Shown here one piece after another: positions 8,524-15,900 of a DNA stretch of 64,000 bases (positions within the stretch are counted from its first letter, which is position 1; each line of letters starts with the position of its first letter). Position numbers and translations under genes: made by a program. The notes below the pieces were generated by a model. It worked only from the letters and a program-made list of their open reading frames with translations. It ran no database searches and was not told where the DNA came from. This stretch comes from Tessaracoccus sp. (GTDB taxonomy: Bacteria; Actinomycetota; Actinomycetes; Propionibacteriales; Propionibacteriaceae), in assembly GCF_016714275.1 (NCBI RefSeq), contig NZ_JADJNP010000004.1, positions 620,001 to 684,000 of the forward strand, in the 5' to 3' direction.

Positions 8524-9398
8524 CGACGAAACTGAGCCCGGCCGAGCGGCGGGCCTATGAACGGCTCCTCACACCTGGGGGGCACCTCCTGATCGTGGCG
8601 GCCGACCAGCGCAACGGCATGAAGCAGGCGGTGTCGGCCACGCCCGCGGAGGTCACGGCCGAGCAGCTGATCGAGGCGAAGTACGACATCGCCACGCACC
8701 TCGCACCCGCTGCGCCCGCGGTTCTGCTCGACCCGGAGGTCGCGCTGCCGGGGATCGTCGACGACTCGGCGTTGCCCGCCTCGACCGCCCTGGTCGTCGG
8801 CATGGACGCCTCGGGCTTCGAGACTGTCGACGGCCTGCGCTACACGCGCTACGTCGACGGGGTGACCGCGCGCACGGTGCGCGACCTCGGCGGCGACGTC
8901 GCCAAGATGCTGTTCTACGTGCGCACCGACCGCCAGGATGCGGACTCGAAGGTGGGGCGGCAGATCGCCGACCTGGTCGCCGAGTGCGAGCGTGAGGGTG
9001 TGCTGCTCATCGTCGAGTTCCTGCTCTACCGGTTGGAGGGCGAGACCGACGAGGAGTACGCGGCCGCGTTCGCCGACCTGCTTGTCGGGGCGACGGAGCT
9101 CGGCGTCGCGTGCGGCTCGAAGGTGCTGAAGCTGCCGTTCCCCGGCTCGGCGGAGGCCTGCGAGCGGGTCACGGCAGCTGCGAGCGGTGTGCCGTGGGCG
9201 GTGCTGTCGGCGGGCGTTGACCACGAGACGTTCCTCGGCCAGGTGGCCACCGCGATGAAGGCGGGGGCGGCCGGCGCGATGGCCGGGCGGTCGATCTGGA
9301 AGGACGCGATGTCGGTGGACCGCGGCGAGCGCCAGCGTCTGCTGACCGAGCGCGCGCGCCCGCGCGTCGGCGAGCTGCAGGCGGTCATCGACGCCTGA
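8520..9398 (+). CDS. Class I tagatose-1,6-bisphosphate/sulfofructose-phosphate aldolase family (LacD/YihT-like)
   Basis: 292 residues from the ATG at 8520, which overlaps the stop of the aldolase fragment. The N-terminus LSPAERRAYERLLTPGGHLL and IVAADQRNGMKQ is the LacD/YihT family opening; VLLDPEVALP near 80, GDVAKMLFYVRTDRQD near 128 with the likely Schiff-base lysine region, then LLIVEFLLYRLEGE near 165, KVLKLPFPGS near 203 and WAVLSAGVDHETF near 225. GASGA-like AGAAGAMAGRSIWKDA closes the barrel. The product class is well supported; whether the substrate is tagatose-, fructose- or sulfofructose-phosphate is not. It now depends on the truncated upstream operon for transcription. Confidence 0.8.
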   Translation: MTTKLSPAERRAYERLLTPGGHLLIVAADQRNGMKQAVSATPAEVTAEQLIEAKYDIATHLAPAAPAVLLDPEVALPGIVDDSALPASTALVVGMDASGFETVDGLRYTRYVDGVTARTVRDLGGDVAKMLFYVRTDRQDADSKVGRQIADLVAECEREGVLLIVEFLLYRLEGETDEEYAAAFADLLVGATELGVACGSKVLKLPFPGSAEACERVTAAASGVPWAVLSAGVDHETFLGQVATAMKAGAAGAMAGRSIWKDAMSVDRGERQRLLTERARPRVGELQAVIDA

Positions 9399-9418
9399 CC
9401 GGTCGTCGCCGCAACCCG

Positions 9419-9447
9419 AGGCCCGGCCCCGTGAAGGGGTCGGGCCT
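9419..9447 (+). terminator. Rho-independent-type hairpin after the LacD-like gene
   Basis: AGGCCCGGCCCC pairs with GGGGTCGGGCCT around GTGAA; a short T-containing stretch follows. It closes the transcription unit that starts at the binding protein gene. Confidence 0.75.
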
Positions 9448-9487
9448 TGCGGTCTCCCGGGTTTGCGGTTGTTTGCGTTTCCCCGGG

Positions 9488-9493
9488 TAGGGT
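9488..9493 (+). promoter_or_regulatory. -10 element of a leaderless promoter for the DeoR gene
   Basis: TAGGGT ends 6 bases before ATG 9500. The surrounding string is the same as that before the kinase gene at 2355. Confidence 0.65.
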
Positions 9494-9499
9494 GCCCGC

Positions 9500-10294
9500 A
9501 TGACACAGGGTTCGCCGATCCTTCCCGCCTCGGTGCGGCGCGAGCAGATCGTCTCGATCGTGGAGCGGCAAGGCTTCGCGCGGGTCACCGAGTTGAGCCG
9601 CGCGTTCCAGGTCTCGGAGGTCACCATCCGCACGGACCTCGACGCGCTCGCGGTGGCGCACGTCATCGAGCGGGTGCACGGCGGCGCCGTCGCTGGCCAC
9701 CGCGCGTTGGCGACCGAACCGGCGCTGGAACTCGCCATGACGCGGGCCACGAGCGAGAAGCGCAGGATCGGGCACGCGGCGGCCGCGATGGTGACGAGGG
9801 ACCAGTCCGTGCTGATCGACGCGGGCTCCACGACCACCGCCGTCGCCCGCGCGCTGCTGGCGCGCGACGACCTGTCGGGCGTCGTCGTCTTCACCAACTC
9901 GCTTACCATTGCTTTCGAATTCGAGCGCGGCGAGCAGCAGTTCACCGTCGGCGTGACCGGCGGGACGGTGCGGCACAAGCAGCACTCGCTCGTCGATCCC
10001 CTCGGCGACATGTTCATGGGGCTGATCCGCGGCGACATCTGCTTCATCGGCTGCAACGGGGTGTCCGCGGAGGGCGTCACCAACTCGTCGATGCCCGAGG
10101 TGATCATGAAGAAGCGCTTCATGGAGTCGTCCCGCAAGCGCGTGCTCGTGGCCGACAGCACGAAGATCGGCCGGACCCAGCTCGCCCGGGTGGCCCCGCT
10201 CTCGGACATCGATCTGTTGATCACCGGAGTGGAGACCCCCGAGGCGAACCTCGAGCCGATCCGCGAGGCAGGCGTCGCGGTCCAGCAGGTCTAG
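9500..10294 (+). CDS. DeoR/GlpR-family transcriptional regulator of sugar catabolism
   Basis: 264 residues. The N-terminal helix-turn-helix is RREQIVSIVERQGFARVTEL followed by VSEVTIRTDLDAL and IERVHGGAV, the DeoR signature. The C-terminal sugar-phosphate sensor has KRRIGHAAAAMV, SVLIDAGSTTTAVARAL, then FIGCNGV and KKRFMESSRKRVLVADSTKIG, the usual phosphosugar-isomerase-like fold. It sits between the plus-strand importer/aldolase unit and the minus-strand aldolase/kinase unit, and its stop overlaps the stop of the convergent aldolase by 4 bases. It most likely senses a phosphorylated intermediate of this pathway. Confidence 0.9.
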   Translation: MTQGSPILPASVRREQIVSIVERQGFARVTELSRAFQVSEVTIRTDLDALAVAHVIERVHGGAVAGHRALATEPALELAMTRATSEKRRIGHAAAAMVTRDQSVLIDAGSTTTAVARALLARDDLSGVVVFTNSLTIAFEFERGEQQFTVGVTGGTVRHKQHSLVDPLGDMFMGLIRGDICFIGCNGVSAEGVTNSSMPEVIMKKRFMESSRKRVLVADSTKIGRTQLARVAPLSDIDLLITGVETPEANLEPIREAGVAVQQV

Positions 10295-11256
10295 GCCCAT
10301 GCCTTTCCAGCCGACCCGAACTCCCGCATCCGCAGCGCCACCATGTCGCGGAACGCGGCCATCGCCGGGCGCAGCTGCTCGCTCGGCTCGACGACGGCGG
10401 GCTGGGTCGCGAGGAACTCTCGCAGGGCGGCGCTCCACGCGAGGTGCGAGTCGGTGCCCTGATTGATCTTACGGATCCCGGACGCGATGCCCCGCCGCTT
10501 CTGCTCCAGCCCGATCCCGTACGACGGCGTCACCGCGCCGCCGTGGGCGTTGATCGTCGCGACCGCGTCGGCCGGAACCGACGACGACCCGTGCAGCACG
10601 AGGTAGGTGTCGGGGAGGCGCTCCTTGATCTGCTCGATCAGCCCGATCCGCAGCCGCTGGCCGCCCGCGGCGTCGGTGAACTTCACCGATCCGTGGCTGG
10701 TCCCGACGGCGACCGCGAGCGCGTCGACCCCGGTCTCGGCGACGAAGCGCTCCGCGGTGTCCGGGTCAGCGAAGACGATCTCCTCGACGATGCCCTTGAT
10801 GCCCGCCTCGGCGCCGCCGACGGTGCCCAACTCGCCCTCGACGCTCACGCCTGCTGCGTGGGCCGCCTCCACCACGCGCAGCGTGAGCGCGCGGTTGGCC
10901 TCATAGCTGGCAGGCTCGTCGGTTTCTGGGTCGCGGCTGGCGTCGATCATGACGCTCGAGAACCCGGCGGCGATCGCCCGGAGGCAGTCGTCGTAGGTGC
11001 GCCCGTGGTCGAGGTGCACGCAGGCGGCGACCTCGTCGTAGTCGGCGACGACGGCGCGCAGCTGGCGCCACCAGCGCGCCTCCGAGGAGTACGGCGACAT
11101 GCCCGAGATCGCCTGCACGATCACCGGCGACCGCTCCGCCGTCGCCGCCTCCATCACCGCCACCGCCTGCTCGAGGCTGGACACGTTGAAGGCGCCGACG
11201 GCGTAGCCGCCGTCCTCGGCGTCGGCGAGGAGCTGCCGCAGCGTTCGGATGCCCAT
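10291..11256 (-). CDS. Class II fructose-bisphosphate/tagatose-bisphosphate-type aldolase
   Basis: 321 residues. AVGAFNVSSLEQAVAVMEAA is the family opening. HLDHGRTYDDCLRAI (near 85) supplies the zinc/catalytic region and GFSSVMIDAS follows. VEGELGTVGGAEAG is the typical E-L-G loop, with DALAVAVGTSHG and LVLHGSSSVP carrying metal-ligand histidines, and NQGTDSHLAW binds the phosphate. These enzymes cleave ketose bisphosphates with a zinc ion. The stop-start overlap with the upstream class II aldolase/adducin gene (TGATG at 11254-11258) shows they are one operon with the kinase remnants. A paralogue tail of this gene lies at 8293. Confidence 0.88.
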   Translation of the reverse strand: MGIRTLRQLLADAEDGGYAVGAFNVSSLEQAVAVMEAATAERSPVIVQAISGMSPYSSEARWWRQLRAVVADYDEVAACVHLDHGRTYDDCLRAIAAGFSSVMIDASRDPETDEPASYEANRALTLRVVEAAHAAGVSVEGELGTVGGAEAGIKGIVEEIVFADPDTAERFVAETGVDALAVAVGTSHGSVKFTDAAGGQRLRIGLIEQIKERLPDTYLVLHGSSSVPADAVATINAHGGAVTPSYGIGLEQKRRGIASGIRKINQGTDSHLAWSAALREFLATQPAVVEPSEQLRPAMAAFRDMVALRMREFGSAGKAWA

Positions 11257-11900
11257 CAGAGCGTGTGATCGATGCCGAGCTTGTCGAACTCGAGCACGAT
11301 CGGGCTGGGGGTGATGGCGCGGGCATAGGCGAGCACCTTGGCCGCGGACTCGACGGCCACGCTGGTCTTGAACGCCGTGCGCAGGTCGGGGCCGACGGTG
11401 AGGAGGCCGTGATTGGCCCACACGACGGCGTTGAGGTCGCCCATGACGTCGCACATGTGGTCGCCGAACACCGCGTTGTTGCTGAGCTCGAACGGCATGA
11501 TCGGCACGTCGCCCTTGGTGTAGATGACCATGTTCACCAGCGTGCCGAGGATCGGCTCGCCGACGACCCCCCACACGTTGGCGAAGACGGGCTCGGAGTG
11601 GACGATCGCCTGGACGTCGGGGCGACGCTTGTAGACCGCGACGTGAACGGTGACCTCCGAGGAGGGCTCAAGGTGGCCGTCGAGGACCTCATAGCGGTCG
11701 TTGACCAGCACGATGTCTTCGGGACTCATTTTGTCGTACTCGAGGTCGGTCGGCGTGATCAGGAAGAGGTCCGCGTCGCCGGGGACGCGGATGCTGATGT
11801 TGCCCTGGGTATTGAAGTTCAGCCCGTACTCCATGGAACGCAGGCAGTAGGCAAGGATCTCCTCGCGGGCCTTGGCGATGTCGAACGACGGGTCGATCAT
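11256..11900 (-). CDS. Class II aldolase/adducin family (L-fuculose-phosphate-aldolase-like)
   Basis: 214 residues, ATG at 11900 preceded by AGGAG. GLNFNTQGNISIRV is the N-x-G-N-x-S phosphate site near residue 30, LITPTDLEYDKMSPEDIV the next conserved block, PSSEVTVHVAVYKRRPDVQAIVHSEP holds the catalytic glutamate and the H-x-H-like metal pair near 95, and VVWANHGLLTVGPDLRTAF carries the last metal histidine near 155. The family cleaves ketose 1-phosphates to dihydroxyacetone phosphate and an aldehyde, or epimerises ribulose 5-phosphate. It lies 10 bases downstream of the kinase remnant stop, so it originally followed the kinase in an operon. Confidence 0.85.
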   Translation of the reverse strand: MIDPSFDIAKAREEILAYCLRSMEYGLNFNTQGNISIRVPGDADLFLITPTDLEYDKMSPEDIVLVNDRYEVLDGHLEPSSEVTVHVAVYKRRPDVQAIVHSEPVFANVWGVVGEPILGTLVNMVIYTKGDVPIMPFELSNNAVFGDHMCDVMGDLNAVVWANHGLLTVGPDLRTAFKTSVAVESAAKVLAYARAITPSPIVLEFDKLGIDHTL

Positions 11901-11910
11901 TTTGTCTCCT

Positions 11911-12275
11911 CTAGATGTGGATGTGGGTGGAGGGATTGGGGGTGATGTGCGCCGTCGCCTCGCGCAGCGCGACGTAGGCCGCCCGCTGGGCCTGGTACCA
12001 CGCGAGGTGCCCGGGCTCGGGGGTCAGCGGCGTGGACGCGCGGTCGAGCGTCCCAGCGAAGGCTTCGCCCAGACCGACGGCGCGCGCCGCCAGGAGCGCG
12101 GCGCCGCGGCAGGAGGCGTTCTCGGCGGCGACCGCCAGCGGCCGCCCGAGTGCGTTGGAGCGCGCCTGCAGGGCCGCGGTGTTGCGCCCGCCGGTGCCTG
12201 CCACGACGAGGACCCCGGGGGCAACGCCGTGGGACTCGAACGCGGCCGCGATCTTCGCGAACTCCAGGGCCGAGG
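11911..12275 (-). pseudogene. FGGY carbohydrate kinase, C-terminal fragment (downstream side of the IS)
   Basis: The reverse strand encodes ASALEFAKIAAAFESHGV, LVVAGTGGRNTAALQARSNA, then RPLAVAAENASCRGAALLAA and ends at a TAG (11911-11913). The AGTGGRN block is the adenine-binding part and the ENASCRGAAL block the last conserved motif of FGGY kinases. The fragment is cut at 12275 by the IS; removing the IS and one 10-bp target copy joins EASAL to EFAKIA in frame with the other fragment at 13567. Without the IS this part would encode the ATP domain of one kinase. Confidence 0.88.
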
Positions 12276-13566
12276 CAGGGCCCCGGCAAGGTTGTTGAGG
12301 ATGCTCCTGGCTAGGGGTTTTGCTGGGTTTGTCGGCGTGTCGTGGACCAAGAGACGCGGTCTTCGGGTTGAGATCGGGGTGTCAACCCATCCGTTCTCGT
12401 CTCGAAGGACCGCGTCCAGTGACATCTTCCCTGTCACGGCCGCCCATGTCGAACCTGGCATGCCGCACGCCGTTAACATCCTCGAACTACTCACCCAGGT
12501 CCCGGCCCCGGCATCGGCGCGGTCGGCGGCATCGGCTGGAGGTGATCCTCACGCTCGCGGTTGCTGCCGTCGCGGCCGGTGCCGAGTCGCTGGTGGATCT
12601 GGGACTGGGCTCAAGACCTCGGCCCAGCCCTGCTGCGACGGGTGCAGATGTCGACACCGATCCCGTCGGAGAGCACGATCCGTCGGGTGCTGGAAGCCTG
12701 CGATCCGGTCATGTTCAACCTGCTGTGCGGTGCCTGGATGCGACAGCGCCACACCGGGGTCGGCGGAGCCCGGGCGGTCGCGGTCGATGGTAAGACGCTG
12801 CGCCGATCCGGCGGGACCGATGGTTGCCTACCGCATCTGGTCTCGGTGCTCAGTCACGACACGGGCCTGGTACTGGCCCAGGCACGGGTCGATGCCAAGA
12901 CCAATGAGATCCCGGCATTACGGGATCTACTAGGCACGATGGACCTGACCGGAGTGATCGTGTCCGCGGATGCGCTCCATACGCAAACCGCCACGGCTAC
13001 CTTCCTCACCGACAACGGCGCCGACTTCGTCTTCACGGTGAAGAAGAACCAGCCCACCCTGCCAAGCAGATCGCCGCCCTGCCCTGGACCCGGATACCAG
13101 TGGGCTGTACTACCACCGAAGTCGGTCATGGCCGCAAGGCCACCCGCACCGTCAAAGCGATCGAGGTGCCGGCCTGGATCGACTTCCCTGGGGCCAGGCA
13201 GGTGTTGCAGGTCCGCCGTACCACCACCCGTAAAGGCAAGCGCAGCGTGGAAGTGGCTTACCTGATCTGCTCCAAGCCGATGTCACAGGCACAGCCTCGC
13301 GTCGTGGCCAACTGGGTGCAGCATCACTGGGGAATAGAGAACCGCCTTCATTGGGTCAGGGATGTCACTTTTGACGAGGACCGCTGCAGGGTCCACACCG
13401 GCACCGGCGCCGAGATCATGGCCACCCTCCGCAACATCGCCATCAGCCTGCTACGTCTGGCAGGCTGGGACAACATCGCCGCTGGCCTACGCTATATCTC
13501 CCGAGACATCAACCGGGCCGCCGACCTGCTCCTGACAACGTGAGATAGGACTATGCCGGGACCCTG
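12276..13566 (+). mobile_element. ISAs1-family insertion sequence with a 10-bp target duplication
   Basis: The element is 1291 bp. Its ends are imperfect inverted repeats, CAGGGCCCCGGCAAGG on the left and CAGGGTCCCGGCATAG (reverse complement) on the right, matching the CAGGG ends of the ISAs1 family. It is flanked by the direct repeat AGGGCCGAGG at 12266-12275 and 13567-13576. It sits inside an FGGY kinase gene. The transposase inside is broken in at least three places, so this copy cannot move by itself. Confidence 0.9.
12419..13543 (+). pseudogene. ISAs1-family transposase, at least three frameshifts
   Basis: Family segments appear in order but in different frames: HVEPGMPHAVNILELLTQVP, then RHRRGRRHRLEVILTLAVAA (shift near 12503-12512), then WAQDLGPALLRR through ESTIRRVLEACDPVMFN, AVDGKTLRRSG, SVLSHDTGLVLAQ, VDAKTNEIPALRDLLGTMDL and FVFTVKKNQPTL (shift near 12590-12600), then KQIAALPWTRIP through VQHHWGIENRLHWVRDVTF and TLRNIAISLLRLAGW (shift near 13057-13062). 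AVDGK holds a catalytic aspartate of the DDE type and NRLHWVRDVTFDED the C-terminal conserved block. The exact start is uncertain because of the first break. Confidence 0.85.
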
Positions 13567-14264
13567 AGGGCCGAGGCCTCGATGAACGCGCGCGCGAGTT
13601 CGGGGAGCGTCGTCTCGAGGGTCAGCCCGTGGACGGTGCCGGTGGCGGAGGGATCGTTGTCCAGGGTGCCGGAGCCGCGCAGGTACGGCACCACGAGCAG
13701 CGGCGGCGGATCGGGGCTGAGATCGTCGAACACGTCGCCGACCCGCTCCCGCCCGACGATGCGCGTGAACCACTCGAGCGCCCACCCGCCGGCGGCCGTG
13801 CCCGCCAGCGTGATCCACGTCTCGTCGTCGATGGGGTAGGTGGCGAAGCCGGTGCGGTCGAAGCCCAGCGGCCGCGCGGCCGAGCCGACGGTGAAGCAGT
13901 CCGAGGAGCCGAGGCTGATGCAGGAGCGCACCCCAGGGCCGCCTCCGATGCCGAGGTACGCGGCGGCCTGGTCGTGCGTGCCCAGCGCCACAACGACGTC
14001 AGGCCGGAGCCCCAGACGCTCCGCCGCGGCCGGCCGCAGCGTGCCGACGGCGCTGCCGCTGGGCCCCGGACGGGGCAGTCGGTCCGCGGTGAGCCACGGC
14101 GCGAACGGGGCGATGGCTCCGAGAAGGTCCTCGCTCCAGGCGCGGCTGTCGATGTCGAGGACGCCGGTGCGGGCGGCCATGCCGTAGTCAGTGGCCGTCT
14201 CGCCGGTCCAGCGCCGGATGAGGTAGTCGCCGACACCGAGGTAGCGCGCCGCGGACGGGTGGGC
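13567..14264 (-). pseudogene. FGGY carbohydrate kinase, middle part (upstream side of the IS), N-terminus missing
   Basis: The reverse strand reads AHPSAARYLGVGDYLIRRWT, GETATDYGMAARTGVLDI, then VVVALGTHDQAAAYLGIGGG, CISLGSSDCFTVG and WITLAGTAAGGWALEWFTRI, ending ARAFIEASAL at the IS border. The block from YLIRRWTG to TGVLD normally sits about 150 residues into FGGY kinases, and the GTHDQAAA block starts the second domain. An in-frame TGA at 14265-14267 precedes the first recognisable codon and the purB promoter lies just beyond, so the sugar-binding N-terminus was deleted before or besides the IS insertion. Confidence 0.85.
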
Positions 14265-14294
14265 TCACGGCCCGGCTCGTCGCGCAAACGCCAG

Positions 14295-14300
14295 TAGACT
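14295..14300 (+). promoter_or_regulatory. -10 element of a leaderless promoter for purB
   Basis: TAGACT ends 7 bases before ATG 14308; no ribosome site is visible. Confidence 0.6.
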
Positions 14301-14307
14301 CCGGCCC

Positions 14308-15738
14308 ATGAGCGTCCCCAATGTCCTTGCCAACCGCTATGCCTCCGTGGCCATGCGCGATATCTGGGCCCCGGAGGCCAAGATCGTGGCCGAGCGTCGG
14401 CTGTGGCTCGCCGTGCTTCGCGCCCAGCGCGACCTCGGCGTCGACTTCGGCGGGGCAGACCCCGACGAGGTGATCGCGGCCTACGAGCGTGTGATCGACG
14501 ATGTCGACCTCGAGTCGATCAACGAGCGTGAGCGGATCACGCGGCACGACGTGAAGGCACGCATCGAGGAGTTCAACGACCTCGCGGGCTTCGAGCACAT
14601 CCACAAGGGCATGACGTCGCGGGACCTCACCGAGAACATCGAGCAGTTGCAGGTGCTCGGTTCGCTGCGCGTGATCCGCGTCCGTGTCGTCGCCGCGCTC
14701 GCGCAGCTGTCGCGGCTCGCGGTGCAGTACGCGGACCAGCCGCTGACCGGCCGCTCGCACAATGTGGCCGCGCAGCTGACGACGCTCGGCAAGCGGTTCG
14801 CGACCGCAGCCGATGAGCTGTTGGTCGCGCTGGCCCGCCTCGACGACCTCGTCGGCCGCTACCCCGCGCGCGGCATAAAGGGCCCCGTCGGGACCGCGCA
14901 GGACATGCTCGACCTCCTCGGCGGCGATGCCGCGAAGCTGGCCGAGCTGGAGCGCGGGATCGCCGAAGAGCTCGGCTTCGCCCAGGTCTTCACATCGACG
15001 GGCCAGGTGTACCCCCGCTCGCTCGACTACGACGCGGTCAGCGCGCTGGCGCAGATCTCCGCCGCGCCGTCAAACGTGGCAACCACGATTCGCTTGATGG
15101 CCGGCATCGAGCTGGTCACGGAGGGGTTCAAGGAGGGGCAGGTCGGCTCGTCGGCCATGCCGCACAAGATGAACACGCGTTCCTGCGAGCGCGTCAACGG
15201 TCTCGCGGTGATCGTGCGCGGCTACGTGTCGATGGTGGGCGAACTGGCCGGTGACCAGTGGAACGAGGGCGACGTGTCCTGCTCCGTGGTGCGCCGCGTC
15301 GCGCTGCCCGACGCGTTCTTCGCGCTCGACGGGCTGTTCGAGACGTTCCTGACGGTGCTCGCCGACTTCGGCGCCTTCCCTGCCGTGATCGAGGCCGAGC
15401 TGTCCCGCTACCTGCCGTTCCTCACCACGACGAAAGTGCTGATGGCCGCTGTCCGCAAGGGCGTGGGCCGCGAGGTCGCCCACGAGGCGATCAAGGAGCA
15501 CGCCGTCGCCGTCGCTCTCGGGTTGCGCAAGGGCGCGAAGGAGAACGACCTGCTCGCCCGCCTCGCCGCCGACGACCGCCTGCAGCTCAGCCGTGAGGAG
15601 CTCGACGCGCTGGTCGTCAGCCCGCTGGAGCTCGCGGGCACGGCGCAGGACCAGGTCGCGCGCGTCGCCGAGCGCGTGGCGGTCGTCGTCGCCTCCGATC
15701 CCGAGGCAGCCGCCTACCGTCCCGGCGCCGTCCTCTGA
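14308..15738 (+). CDS. purB: Adenylosuccinate lyase
   Basis: 476 residues, the long actinobacterial form. The enzyme splits fumarate from SAICAR and from adenylosuccinate in purine synthesis. The N-terminus SVPNVLANRYASVAMRDIW is diagnostic of this clade. LTGRSHNVAAQLTTLGKRFA carries the active-site histidine region and the fumarase-superfamily signature EGQVGSSAMPHKMNTRSCER lies near residue 275. It is in its own leaderless unit, away from purC and purSQL in this window, and is followed by a structured intergenic region before pntA. Confidence 0.95.
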   Translation: MSVPNVLANRYASVAMRDIWAPEAKIVAERRLWLAVLRAQRDLGVDFGGADPDEVIAAYERVIDDVDLESINERERITRHDVKARIEEFNDLAGFEHIHKGMTSRDLTENIEQLQVLGSLRVIRVRVVAALAQLSRLAVQYADQPLTGRSHNVAAQLTTLGKRFATAADELLVALARLDDLVGRYPARGIKGPVGTAQDMLDLLGGDAAKLAELERGIAEELGFAQVFTSTGQVYPRSLDYDAVSALAQISAAPSNVATTIRLMAGIELVTEGFKEGQVGSSAMPHKMNTRSCERVNGLAVIVRGYVSMVGELAGDQWNEGDVSCSVVRRVALPDAFFALDGLFETFLTVLADFGAFPAVIEAELSRYLPFLTTTKVLMAAVRKGVGREVAHEAIKEHAVAVALGLRKGAKENDLLARLAADDRLQLSREELDALVVSPLELAGTAQDQVARVAERVAVVVASDPEAAAYRPGAVL

Positions 15739-15768
15739 CCCGCCGCCCCGGTCGGTCTCCCACTCTCG

Positions 15769-15843
15769 CTCGGACACAGATCTTTCTATGCGGGGAGCCA
15801 GCCCTTTTCGGGCGGCCTCGCCGTAGAGAGATGTGTGTCCGAG
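15769..15843. repeat. 75-bp imperfect inverted repeat between purB and pntA
   Basis: CTCGGACACAGATCTTTCT (15769-15787) pairs with AGAGAGATGTGTGTCCGAG (15825-15843) at 17 of 19 positions, and the loop has further pairing (GGGGAGCC/GGCCTCGCC-like). It could be a terminator for purB without a clear T run, a small MITE, or an RNA element. Nothing else is seen between the genes except the pntA -10 element. Confidence 0.6.
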
Positions 15844-15888
15844 ACTCGCACCAGTCGACCCCGGTGAATCTGTGAGAAGGGCACCCGA

Positions 15889-15894
15889 TAGGTT
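15889..15894 (+). promoter_or_regulatory. -10 element of a leaderless promoter for pntA
   Basis: TAGGTT ends 6 bases before ATG 15901. Confidence 0.6.
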
Positions 15895-15900
15895 CTCTTT

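Noticed and set aside
12320..12793. Arginine-rich small protein inside the IS
   Set aside because: It is one frame segment of the frameshifted transposase, not an independent gene.
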